DNA from: Candidatus Shapirobacteria bacterium
GTDB lineage: Bacteria; Patescibacteriota; Microgenomatia; UBA12405; JAHJSD01
Direction of reading: 5' to 3'
Length of the DNA stretch: 34,406 nucleotides
Assembly (NCBI GenBank): GCA_027021145.1
Contig: JALUUX010000073.1
Span: 1-34,406 of the forward strand
The position numbers and the translations under genes are program-made. The notes beneath the pieces are model-generated. The model had not been told where the DNA came from, made no database searches, and saw nothing but the letters and a program-made list of their open reading frames with translations. Position 1 is the first letter of the stretch; every line of letters starts with the position of its first letter. Below, piece after piece: positions 24,801 through 31,916 of this stretch.

Positions 24801-25433
24801 GCTACCGACAAAAATATTTATTTTCCTAGAAATGTAGAAAGGGTTAGTCCGTCAGTTGCTTTCTTTGCCCGACCGAGGATGCCAAGAAGAGGCTTTGAGT
24901 TGGGTATTGAGGCATTGAGAATAGTTAAAGAAAAAAAGCCGGAAGTACAGATTTTTCTTTATGGAGATCGAAATTTTTCTGAGTTCAATATTCCATTTGA
25001 ATATCATGATTGTAAAATCTTGCCAGAAGACAAATTGGCAGAGTTATTCTCTCGTGTTGATGTCTCTTTAAGTATCTCTCTAAGTAACCCAAGTGTAATT
25101 GCTCTTCAAGCGATGCATTGTGGGTGTGCTGCGGTAGAAATAGATTATCCTACTAATGATGGGACTTATATTAATAATCTCAATTGTCTTTTGGCTCCTC
25201 CGCATCCTCGAGGAATAGCTGAAACGGTATTAAAACTGCTGGATAATAAAAAATTGAGAAGAGAGATTGCCCAGAGAGGCCTTCAGTGGGCTAATGGAAT
25301 TTCTTATGAAAAAACGACAAGACAGTTTTTAAGAATTATTAAAAGAGAATTGAAGAGGGCAGAAAAGGATGAAAAGAAAGAGTCTCAGAATAACTTATCT
25401 AGTACCATCTCTCTACCTGACGGGTGGTATTAA
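21885..25433 (+). CDS. Methyltransferase / coiled-coil / GT4 / WsaF-like glycosyltransferase fusion
   Basis: The 1182-aa multidomain protein has four parts. Residues about 1-225 are a class I SAM methyltransferase (VIDLGCGTGYG near 47-57, GIDIAKEAIDFA, FDLVLAFELIEHL, ILKKRGFFIVSTP). Residues about 240-350 are a highly charged coiled coil. A short basic helical segment with ITSSKGWKLLRLYY follows. Residues about 440-800 are a GT4-like domain (IIYDIDDLVFD, VIGYMSGTATHDRDF, INLAPLEVGNPYCEAKSELKYFFA). Residues about 815-1160 resemble the rhamnosyltransferase WsaF (GGHAVVFRLSEQL, TMDFEPLFYPAGSAYLMAENSY, LSNPSVIALQAMHCG). It is cytoplasmic with no membrane helix. Its place after Wzm/Wzt and its methyltransferase-plus-coiled-coil design recall chain-terminating WbdD-type rulers. 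The last 22 codons overlap the next gene. Confidence 0.87.
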   Translation: MAVKLKFTGERIVPGATDVEPAFQRKMLQEHLARYLFASHFSSGKRVIDLGCGTGYGVDFLLKHSDPDEIIGIDIAKEAIDFARTNYKNKKAKFLVADATNLPFDNHSFDLVLAFELIEHLDNPEMLVKEAKRILKKRGFFIVSTPKRKRGKRSIFHKHEFSFLEFSSLLKNYFPQVKFLVENNIFASLINEGKTLGKIIDNQDGFKIPGLEDGDYFIAICALDKLPSLPENTLFVNNDDYILRLEHDVQVLREAENRLKEEKRSLIQQLEDYRVKIDNLVRENTYLSEMNALSKEKTSFLERRNKRLVSKINSFKEKLERTQELQSRVNYLEGELNNYRVILDRITSSKGWKLLRLYYLIKELFIGKPEDPYYNLFFRGKRILLKAIEIYRQRGWKGVIKSGKRFLFRKLRLDKIVTSRRDEESLFSSVQRRSKLPSSNFSVCIISGCEGTGAEIHRVFHLAEVLELANIRHKIIPHSKLNEYLSSNEGVKTIFDYDIFYIHRAAWNESLEKLLRGAKRFNRLIIYDIDDLVFDQKIIPFVRVIADWPEEKKSLYRESVIRYWRAMDWADYFVAPTDFLANYIRKMFDRPAFVLRNHLDLKTAQIGNKLIGRLIKKKERVVIGYMSGTATHDRDFQEASGALIKILEKFPQVELKIIGPLNLDKKFRRFSSRIRKVKLVPFYDLLREMEDFDINLAPLEVGNPYCEAKSELKYFFAAILGIPTVASATDSYKFAITHGKNGFLATNENDWYQALSRLVQDSSLRRRIGDQARKQVKFYLPDNQKNEVVKVIRKIVNSYNKDLTSKKKVSPQNNGSLIINFVLPEPLKASGGHAVVFRLSEQLTSWGHKVNIYFVKVDGNDFIKNEQELELFVRENNLRGKANFYLGLDKIEHSDALVATYWKTAYMIKEINNTKRKFYLTMDFEPLFYPAGSAYLMAENSYKLGYYHIATGYWIPKLLKKRYGVPAEGIDIATDKNIYFPRNVERVSPSVAFFARPRMPRRGFELGIEALRIVKEKKPEVQIFLYGDRNFSEFNIPFEYHDCKILPEDKLAELFSRVDVSLSISLSNPSVIALQAMHCGCAAVEIDYPTNDGTYINNLNCLLAPPHPRGIAETVLKLLDNKKLRREIAQRGLQWANGISYEKTTRQFLRIIKRELKRAEKDEKKESQNNLSSTISLPDGWY

Positions 25434-26457
25434 ATTGGTCCTCGAATATAGTAACAAGCTAATCGAGAGAGGTCATAAGGTAAATATTGTTTTTCCGTGG
25501 AGGATTAATCCTGCCTTTGGGGTTAAATATGAGATGCTGAAATTTCTCTGGTATGGAAAACTCTTTTTTGAAAAGCTCGCGGGTAAAAACTACATTCCCT
25601 GGTTTAATTTTTTAGGTAAAATTATTAAAGTACCCAATTTTCTAGACAGATATTTGCCTCAAGGGGATATTATTGTGGCTACTTCTTGGGATACAGCTAA
25701 ATGGGTGGCAAGAGCCTCTAGTTCTAAAGGAAAAAAATTCTACTTTATTCAGCAATATGAGGTGTGGGGAGGAAAGGATGAGGTAGATGAGAGTTTTAAG
25801 TTGCCACTTAGGAAAATTGTAATTGCTTCCTGGTTACAAAAACTATTGAAAGAAAAATTTCATGAAAATTCTTATTTATTAGTCAATGGTGTTGATACTA
25901 AACTATTTCATCCAGTTAAAGTTAAAAGGAACAAAGGTGAATTTAGGATTGGAATGCTATATCACCCGGCTCCTTGGAAGGGAACAAAATATGGTTTTGC
26001 TGCTTATAGAATAGCAAAGAAGGAGATACCTGAACTCAAACTAGTACTGATTAGCGCTTACCCGATGGGAGACAATTTCCCGCCAGACACAGAGTTTCAC
26101 TTTATGATACCTCCAGCAAGACTGAAGTACATTTATTCTTCATGCGACCTTTGGATTAGTCCAAGTTTATCCGAAGGTTGTCAAGCACCACCAATGGAGG
26201 CAATGGCTTGTGGGGTTCCAGTAATTGCCACCAGGGTCGGAGGTATTCCCGATTACACTATTCCAGGAAAGACGGCTATAGTGGTAGAACCCAGAGATGT
26301 CAAAACAATGGCGGAGAGTATTAAATTGTTGTACAATGACAGCATATTAAGACATCAAGTTGCTAAAGCGGGCTATAATTATATAACTAAAAAGTTTACT
26401 ATTGACGGAATAATAAGCAAGCTAGAGGATATCTTTCTTGAATCTTTAGATAACTGA
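25369..26457 (+). CDS. GT4 family glycosyltransferase
   Basis: The 362-aa GT-B enzyme has RITYLVPSLYLTGGIKLVLEYSNKLIERGHKVNIV at the start, DIIVATSWDTAKWVA, LVNGVDTKLFHP, the EX7E-containing SLSEGCQAPPMEAMACGVPVIATRVGGIPDY (C-terminal Rossmann domain) and a final helix. It transfers a sugar from a nucleotide donor in the cytoplasm, probably adding to the glycan handled by the preceding fusion protein. The start ATG at 25369, preceded by AAAAGG, lies inside the fusion gene, giving a 65-bp overlap. The conserved first strand begins at residue 7, so a later start is not possible and the overlap is real unless the upstream stop is displaced by an error. Confidence 0.92.
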   Translation: MKRKSLRITYLVPSLYLTGGIKLVLEYSNKLIERGHKVNIVFPWRINPAFGVKYEMLKFLWYGKLFFEKLAGKNYIPWFNFLGKIIKVPNFLDRYLPQGDIIVATSWDTAKWVARASSSKGKKFYFIQQYEVWGGKDEVDESFKLPLRKIVIASWLQKLLKEKFHENSYLLVNGVDTKLFHPVKVKRNKGEFRIGMLYHPAPWKGTKYGFAAYRIAKKEIPELKLVLISAYPMGDNFPPDTEFHFMIPPARLKYIYSSCDLWISPSLSEGCQAPPMEAMACGVPVIATRVGGIPDYTIPGKTAIVVEPRDVKTMAESIKLLYNDSILRHQVAKAGYNYITKKFTIDGIISKLEDIFLESLDN

Positions 26458-26532
26458 AAAAATAGACACTCTTTGATTTTATAAACCTAAGCTTCAGTTA
26501 ACAGTTGTGGAGCTTTGCCAAAAAGTTAGGGG

Positions 26533-26562
26533 TTGACAATATGTTTTTTAAACAATTAGAAT
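26533..26562 (+). promoter_or_regulatory. Strong promoter of the LDPGTGSY-NoeA-sulfatase operon, leaderless geometry
   Basis: A perfect TTGACA (26533-26538), an 18-nt spacer and TAGAAT (26557-26562), then 7 nt to the ATG at 26570. This is the best consensus promoter in the window. Confidence 0.75.
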
Positions 26563-26569
26563 CGTAAAG

Positions 26570-26800
26570 ATGGTAGTGAAGGATATTATTTTCTTGATAC
26601 TAATATGTTTGATTTTTCCGAAGACGATTTATGCTTATCTTGATCCAGGGACAGGGAGCTATATTGCTCAAATAATTGTTGCTAGCTTGTTGGGAGTATC
26701 TTATCTAGTCACAAACTCTAGAAAAAAAATTAAGACTTTCTTTGCCGGTCTCTTTTCAAAACTTCAAAGAGGCAAAAAGAACAATGACCGACAACATTAG
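26570..26800 (+). CDS. Small LDPGTGSY membrane protein
   Basis: The 76-aa protein has a signal-like hydrophobic N-terminus (IIFLILICLIFPKTIYA), the conserved AYLDPGTGSYIAQIIVASLLGVSYLV with a second membrane segment, and a basic cytoplasmic tail. I know this family only as a small protein of unknown function that recurs beside sulfatase-like and NoeA-like genes in surface-glycan loci. It is the promoter-proximal gene here and overlaps the next gene by 17 bp. The ATG at 26570 is fixed by the promoter position. Confidence 0.75.
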   Translation: MVVKDIIFLILICLIFPKTIYAYLDPGTGSYIAQIIVASLLGVSYLVTNSRKKIKTFFAGLFSKLQRGKKNNDRQH

Positions 26801-28172
26801 AATAGTTTCGAGTTCTTTCCGGGATCCCAGCGGCTTTGTTTTTTTATACAAGAACAGACTTTACCGACAAGTAAATAAAACATACGCGGAGCATTATGAT
26901 TTCTTAATTAAGTCTGGCCTTTATGAGACCCTTGTTAGACGCAAACTCTTAATTGCCCATAAAGAAGTTGATGTCAAATATAATCAGCTTGACAGTAAAG
27001 CATACAGGATTATAAAACCTGCGGTAATTCCTTTTATTTCCTATCCTTATGAATGGAGCTTTAGCCAACTAAAAGACGCTGCTTTAGTTACTTTGGAAAT
27101 CCAGAAAATAGCATTGAGGCATGGAATGTCTCTTAAAGATGCAAGTGCCTATAATATTCAGTTTTACGAGGGAAGGCCAGTTTTGATTGATACTCTTTCC
27201 TTTGAGAAATATGAAAAAGGGGAACCGTGGGTTGCCTATCGGCAATTTTGTCAACATTTTGTTGCCCCATTAGCCTTAATGAGTTATAAAGATTTGCGCT
27301 TGAATCAATTGTTTAGGATCTTTATAGACGGAATTCCGTTGGATTTGGCAAGCAAACTATTATCCTGGCAGAGTAGACTAGCTCCTTCTTTATTATTTCA
27401 TATTCATCTTCATGCAAAAGTGCAGAAATATTTTAGCAATAAAAACACAGGGGCAAAAAAAATAAGATTGGATAATAAATCTTTATGGAGAATCATTAAG
27501 AGCCTAGAGATGACAGTGAGTGGCTTTAAACTGCGCGAGAGAGAAACAGAGTGGAGTGATTATTATACTAAAACCAACTATTCTTCAATCGCTTTTGCCC
27601 ACAAGAAAGAAGTCGTTTCGGGGTGGCTCAAAAAGATTAAGCCAAAGACGGTTTGGGATTTGGGTGCGAACGTGGGAGTTTTTAGTCGTCTTGCTTCCAA
27701 AATAGGATCCCAAGTAATATCATTTGATGCGGATCCACTAGCGGTAGAGCAGAATTATCTTCGGTGTAAAGAACAAAGAGAAAAGAAAATATTACCACTG
27801 TTGATTGACTTGACTAATCCTAGTCCAGGCATTGGATGGGAGAATAAAGAGAGGATGTCTCTATTTGGGCGAGGTCCTGCAGACGCGGTACTTGCTCTTG
27901 CTTTAGTTCACCATTTAGCTATTTCTAATAATGTACCATTTATTAAGATTGCTGATTTCTTTTCTAAAATTTGTAGTTCACTTATAATTGAATTTGTGCC
28001 CAAGAATGATTCGCAAGTTCAAAGACTCCTTGCGACTAGAAAGGATATCTTCTGTAATTATAAGCAAGAAGTTTTTGAGAGCGAGTTTCAAAAATATTTT
28101 ACTATTCTGAAGCTTACAAAAATAAAAGATTCAGAAAGGGTTTTGTATTTAATGAAAAAACGATCGGGATAG
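26784..28172 (+). CDS. NoeA-like SAM-dependent methyltransferase
   Basis: The protein is about 462 aa from ATG 26784 (MTDNIRIVSSSFRDPSGFVF); an in-frame upstream ATG at 26742 would overlap the preceding gene by 59 bp and adds residues not expected in the family. The N-terminal half carries ITYAEHYDFL-like and SLKDASAYNIQFYEGRPVLIDTLSFE plus GEPWVAYRQFCQHFVAPLAL, diagnostic for nodulation-protein NoeA-like methyltransferases. The C-terminal half is a Rossmann methyltransferase (VWDLGANVGVFSRLASKIGSQVISFDAD, ADAVLALALVHHLAI). It is likely a glycan or lipid-linked-sugar methyltransferase in the cytoplasm. It is followed after 2 bp by the sulfatase-like gene, so coupled translation is likely. Confidence 0.85.
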   Translation: MTDNIRIVSSSFRDPSGFVFLYKNRLYRQVNKTYAEHYDFLIKSGLYETLVRRKLLIAHKEVDVKYNQLDSKAYRIIKPAVIPFISYPYEWSFSQLKDAALVTLEIQKIALRHGMSLKDASAYNIQFYEGRPVLIDTLSFEKYEKGEPWVAYRQFCQHFVAPLALMSYKDLRLNQLFRIFIDGIPLDLASKLLSWQSRLAPSLLFHIHLHAKVQKYFSNKNTGAKKIRLDNKSLWRIIKSLEMTVSGFKLRERETEWSDYYTKTNYSSIAFAHKKEVVSGWLKKIKPKTVWDLGANVGVFSRLASKIGSQVISFDADPLAVEQNYLRCKEQREKKILPLLIDLTNPSPGIGWENKERMSLFGRGPADAVLALALVHHLAISNNVPFIKIADFFSKICSSLIIEFVPKNDSQVQRLLATRKDIFCNYKQEVFESEFQKYFTILKLTKIKDSERVLYLMKKRSG

Positions 28173-28174
28173 AT

Positions 28175-29680
28175 ATGCGGAAGAACCTAGTAATTCATCC
28201 ATTCCTTTTTGCAGTGTTTCCTATCTTGTTTCTCTTTTCTCGTAATGCGGACAAACTTCCGTTAAACGTGATTTTTATGCCGATAGCAGTCACTGCGCTT
28301 TTTGTCCTACTATTATTTTTTGTAATGACCTTTATTTTGAAGAGCAGAGAAAGAGCAGGGTTGTTGATCTCCGTTTTTCTATTATTCTTTTTTTCTTATG
28401 GTCATGTTTTGACCCTCGTTCCAAATTTTAAACCTGTTGTCATAAGAGGTGTTTCTATCGAGACGGACAAAATATTTTTTTCTGTTTGGTGCGTGCTTCT
28501 TGCCCTCGGACTATATTTGCTTGCGAAGACATGTAAAAACCTCAATCAGCTCACGAAGTTTTTAAATGTTGTTGCCGCTTTTTTGGTCATAATTTCTCTA
28601 AGCACTGCCCTACCCCGTCAACTTAAGGCAAAAGAATTTATTCATTTGGAGGGTGAAAAAAAGGAAGAAGGGAAAAACGACAAAGTAACACAAGAGACGC
28701 AAGCTTTGCCAGATATCTATTACATCATTTTAGATGGTTATGCAAGTTCAAACACACTTAAGGAGTTTTTTAATTATGATAATAGTGAATTTATTAATTA
28801 TTTAAAAGAGAAAGGGTTTTATGTCGCGACTAAAAGCTTGAGCAATTATGCTCATACCCATTTATCACTAGCATCTTCACTAAACATGAAATATATAAAT
28901 TATTTGACAGAAATAGTTGGTGAAGATTCAGATGATCAAACTATAACTCATCGGATGATAATAGATCACGAAGTGGGACGTTTCTTAAGATCGAAAGGAT
29001 ATAGTATTGTGCGCTTTGATGACGGTATGCGGCTATTTGGATTTTTGCCAATGTTAATTCGTACTACCATGTTAGGGCCCTTCATAGAGAGATATTTAAC
29101 CCGTGCTGATATTAGAGAAAGGATGCTTTATGAGCTTGATAAGTTAGCAGAAATTCCTCGTATTAAAGAACCGACGTTTACCTTTGCCCATATAATTCCT
29201 CCTCATCCTCCTTATTTGTTTGGTCCAAACGGAGAAATGGTTAGTGAAGAATTACAGGGATGTCGTGATCTTGTGTGTGCTGATTGGAGTCTGAAAGAAC
29301 AATATCTTGGTCAGCTGATTTTTATCACTAAGAAAATTAGGAGTTTAATAGATGTAATATTATCACAGTCCGAAACACCACCAATTATTATTTTGCAATC
29401 GGACCACGGACCAGCGTCTAGTGGATGGATGCAGCCTAACGAACAATTGTTTAGAGAACGAATGAGCATTCTCAATGCTTATTATCTTCCTGGAAATGGC
29501 AAAAGCCTCTTGTATGAGTCGATAACCCCTGTAAATACTTTTAGATTGATTTTTAACCATTATTTTAACGCTAATTATGAATTATTAGACGACAGAAGTT
29601 ATTTCTCTGGCTTACAGAATTATAAGTTTATTGATGTGACTGATATAATTCGGGGAGAATCAAAAGAAGAAAATTATTAG
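28175..29680 (+). CDS. Membrane sulfatase-like (alkaline phosphatase superfamily) enzyme
   Basis: The 501-aa protein has four or five membrane helices in residues 8-145, a charged linker, then an extracytoplasmic sulfatase-fold domain. Catalytic elements are visible: LPDIYYIILDGYASSNTL (D180, D187), NYAHTHLSLASSLNM with T228 as candidate nucleophile, HIIPPHPPYLF, and IILQSDHGP near residue 410. This is the layout of LTA-synthase or phosphoethanolamine-transferase-like enzymes that move phospho-groups onto glycans outside the membrane. True sulfatases would need Cys or Ser in C/S-x-P-x-R, which is absent, so a phosphotransferase or phosphohydrolase is more likely. It is the third gene of the operon starting at 26570. 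Confidence 0.85.
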   Translation: MRKNLVIHPFLFAVFPILFLFSRNADKLPLNVIFMPIAVTALFVLLLFFVMTFILKSRERAGLLISVFLLFFFSYGHVLTLVPNFKPVVIRGVSIETDKIFFSVWCVLLALGLYLLAKTCKNLNQLTKFLNVVAAFLVIISLSTALPRQLKAKEFIHLEGEKKEEGKNDKVTQETQALPDIYYIILDGYASSNTLKEFFNYDNSEFINYLKEKGFYVATKSLSNYAHTHLSLASSLNMKYINYLTEIVGEDSDDQTITHRMIIDHEVGRFLRSKGYSIVRFDDGMRLFGFLPMLIRTTMLGPFIERYLTRADIRERMLYELDKLAEIPRIKEPTFTFAHIIPPHPPYLFGPNGEMVSEELQGCRDLVCADWSLKEQYLGQLIFITKKIRSLIDVILSQSETPPIIILQSDHGPASSGWMQPNEQLFRERMSILNAYYLPGNGKSLLYESITPVNTFRLIFNHYFNANYELLDDRSYFSGLQNYKFIDVTDIIRGESKEENY

Positions 29681-29819
29681 GGAGATCTTGATTGAGCGAA
29701 TTAATTCAAGGAGATAGTGCATTTTTCTTAGATTTTTCTTAAAACAAGTATAGCCGAACATTTGAGATTGTGAGGGTTCTATATAATTTAGTTGTAGACG
29801 CGATAAACAAGTAAGAGGG

Positions 29820-29825
29820 TATAAT
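29820..29825 (+). promoter_or_regulatory. Candidate -10 box of the sulfotransferase gene
   Basis: TATAAT lies 27 nt before the ATG at 29853, with AGTAGGA just before the start as a possible weak Shine-Dalgarno. No good -35 is at standard spacing. The 172-bp gap 29681-29852 shows nothing else I can name apart from a second TATAAT at 29782. Confidence 0.35.
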
Positions 29826-29852
29826 TTTTTCTAAGTCTCTTAAGTAGTAGGA

Positions 29853-30695
29853 ATGGAGAAGCTTTTAAAATTTTTAAAAGGAAAAAACTTTCCTGTTTAT
29901 ATTTTATCAAATGGAAAGCTGGCTGCGTGGCATAAAATGGGACGTTCTCCTTATAGAGTAATAATCTGTTCGATGCCTAAAGCTGGAACTTACCTATACG
30001 CCAAGTTATTAGAATTGCTTGGCGTAGAATTTGTGAGATTACATCTTTGGTTAACCGGTTTTTCTGATTATAGATTCGCCTCAATTAAGGAGGGAAGAGA
30101 GAGATATAAAGAATTTAATATAGAAATGCCTCTAAGCAAGACCCTTGAATTGATTCATCCCGGGCAATTTGCTGTTAGTCACTTAGAATGTTCTTCTCTT
30201 ACGAGAGAACTACTTAGAGACTTCAAGAAGATTTTTGTTTACCGCAATTTTAGGGACTCTCTTATTTCTCATATGCGCTTTATGGTTGATACAGGGCGGG
30301 ATAAGGAAGGCACTGCTCCTTTTAGACACTTGCCCGATGGTCCAGACAAACTATTGAAGTATATAGAAGTATATTCGGGTCATTTTATCAAAGAATCAAA
30401 GGGAGTTCTTGGATGGATAGACCAAGATGATATTCTAAAGCTCTCTTTTGAGGATATCTATGGCGATAATGGTGAAGAGCGACAGTATAAGGTAATAAGA
30501 GATATTTGTAAATTTTTAGATCTACCTCCAGAAAAGAGAAATTATAGAGAGATTTTGATTCAATTGATTGGCGCTAAAACACTAACTTGGTCTGGAAAAA
30601 GGACGGATAGGAGTATTTTTTGGGACGAGAGGGTGGAGCGACGATTCGCCGAAATTGGCGGAAGAGAGATCAATAAAAAATTAAATTATGAATAA
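29853..30695 (+). CDS. Sulfotransferase domain protein
   Basis: The 280-aa protein has the PAPS-dependent sulfotransferase layout: IICSMPKAGTYLYAKLLELLG (5'-phosphosulfate loop, K43), FAVSHLE with His110 as candidate base, IFVYRNFRDSLISH (3'-phosphate site, R131 and S137), and the C-terminal segment GKRTDRSIFWDERVERRFAEIGG that resembles the PAPS-binding end of the family. It would sulfate a glycan or lipid in the cytoplasm. No PAPS synthesis gene (ATP sulfurylase, APS kinase) is in the window. It is transcribed alone and converges on the heptose operon. Confidence 0.85.
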   Translation: MEKLLKFLKGKNFPVYILSNGKLAAWHKMGRSPYRVIICSMPKAGTYLYAKLLELLGVEFVRLHLWLTGFSDYRFASIKEGRERYKEFNIEMPLSKTLELIHPGQFAVSHLECSSLTRELLRDFKKIFVYRNFRDSLISHMRFMVDTGRDKEGTAPFRHLPDGPDKLLKYIEVYSGHFIKESKGVLGWIDQDDILKLSFEDIYGDNGEERQYKVIRDICKFLDLPPEKRNYREILIQLIGAKTLTWSGKRTDRSIFWDERVERRFAEIGGREINKKLNYE

Positions 30696-30745
30696 GAGAA
30701 TATAGAGCAACCTTGAAGAATTCGACATGACCTGAAATACCAATG

Positions 30746-30768
30746 AAATTAACAGATTTTTTTAATTT
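30746..30768. terminator. Weak AT-rich hairpin between convergent genes
   Basis: AAATTAA (30746-30752) can pair with TTAATTT (30762-30768), with T-rich sequence next to it. The stem has no G-C pairs, so a terminator role is only possible. Confidence 0.25.
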
Positions 30769-30772
30769 TGTC

Positions 30773-31348
30773 CTACACGTCTTTTGATGTTCGTGATTTC
30801 CCCCGGGAATCTTTCTCTATTGCGGCAAAAAACATAGATAAGATTTTTTTTACATAGAGGGGGCTCGTTGGGGAAGAATTGATACTGTCCGGGTTAGCTA
30901 AGAACGTCTTACACCCTACAGCCTTACCGGCCATTATATCAGATTCGCTATCGCCAATTACAATTGAGTTTTTGAGATCAATATTAAACTCTTTGGCTGC
31001 CTGAAGGATCATTCCGGGCTTTGGTTTGCGACAATTGCAATGGTCTTTAATATCATGGGGACAATAGTAGATGGCATCAATAATTGCCCCCTTTTTCTTT
31101 AAACTGGCAACCATTTTTTCATGGATTTTCTCAACCACTTCCCGAGACACTAGTCCTCGGGCAATCCCTCTTTGGTTAGTGATTACAATGACTAGATAGC
31201 CCTCTTCTTTGGCAGCCTTAATGAGTTCTTCTATTCCAGGAATGAACTTAAACTCTTTCCAACTTTTGACGTAATCGTGTTCCTGGGGTTTTTGATTAAT
31301 GATTCCGTCGCGGTCGAGGAATACCGCCTTTCTTTTTTTCTGTCTCAT
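30773..31348 (-). CDS. gmhB: D-glycero-D-manno-heptose 1,7-bisphosphate phosphatase
   Basis: The 191-aa HAD enzyme has KAVFLDRDGIINQKPQEHDYV with nucleophile D12 and D14, VIVITNQRGIARG, the zinc site CPHDIKDHCNCRKPKPGM (Cys/His cluster specific to GmhB/histidinol-phosphatase HADs) and VIGDSESDIMAGKAVG. It removes one phosphate from heptose-1,7-bisphosphate in the ADP- or GDP-heptose pathway. Its start lies 53 bp inside gmhA and cannot be much later because the nucleophile motif begins at residue 8. It is the last gene of the heptose operon. Confidence 0.9.
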   Translation of the reverse strand: MRQKKRKAVFLDRDGIINQKPQEHDYVKSWKEFKFIPGIEELIKAAKEEGYLVIVITNQRGIARGLVSREVVEKIHEKMVASLKKKGAIIDAIYYCPHDIKDHCNCRKPKPGMILQAAKEFNIDLKNSIVIGDSESDIMAGKAVGCKTFLANPDSINSSPTSPLYVKKILSMFFAAIEKDSRGKSRTSKDV

Positions 31349-31916
31349 AAAAGTAATTGGTAATTAAATGATTGAAAATGAGATGGAAGTCTTCTATTGG
31401 GCCATATTCGTTTGAGGGAACTAAGACATAAGCGTCTACCATTTCTTTTACTTTACCGCCATCAAAACCCAGAAAAGCTGTGGTTTTCATTTTTAATTTT
31501 TGGGCTGTTTGAACCGCCTTAATGATATTTTGAGAATTACCGCTTCCGGTAATAACTAGAAGTAAGTCTCCTTTTTGTCCCAGATTTTTTAATGGTTCTG
31601 AGAAAATCGTCTCATATTTCCAGTCGTTACCAATGGCAGTCAATAGGGGAATATTATCAGATAAGGAGATTATTCTAAAACGTCTATTTTTTGTTGTTGG
31701 TTCTTTACCTAAGATCGTTTTTCCCAAGTCGCAAACCATGTGAGAAGCTGTAGCAGCACTACCACCATTGCCAGCAATGAATATAGTTCGACCTGTTCTA
31801 AGTTTTTTTTCTAGAATCTTTATTACATTGACGATTTGATTAATATCGATCTGCTCGCAGAGAGATTTGATTTTTTCAAGATAGGCTTTGGCAAATTTAT
31901 TTTTATCGATTCTCAT
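31296..31916 (-). CDS. gmhA: Sedoheptulose 7-phosphate isomerase
   Basis: The 206-aa SIS-domain protein has IFIAGNGGSAATASHMVCDLGK, ISLSDNIPLLTAIGNDWKYETIFSEPL, LLVITGSGNSQNIIKAV and the active-site ENYGPIEDFHLIFNHLI-like segment (here NEYGPIEDFHLIFNHL). It converts sedoheptulose 7-phosphate to D-glycero-D-manno-heptose 7-phosphate. It overlaps hddA by the ATGA motif at its start and overlaps gmhB by 53 bp at its end; the final EKKKGGIPRPRRNH tail is encoded by that overlap. Confidence 0.92.
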   Translation of the reverse strand: MRIDKNKFAKAYLEKIKSLCEQIDINQIVNVIKILEKKLRTGRTIFIAGNGGSAATASHMVCDLGKTILGKEPTTKNRRFRIISLSDNIPLLTAIGNDWKYETIFSEPLKNLGQKGDLLLVITGSGNSQNIIKAVQTAQKLKMKTTAFLGFDGGKVKEMVDAYVLVPSNEYGPIEDFHLIFNHLITNYFYETEKKKGGIPRPRRNH

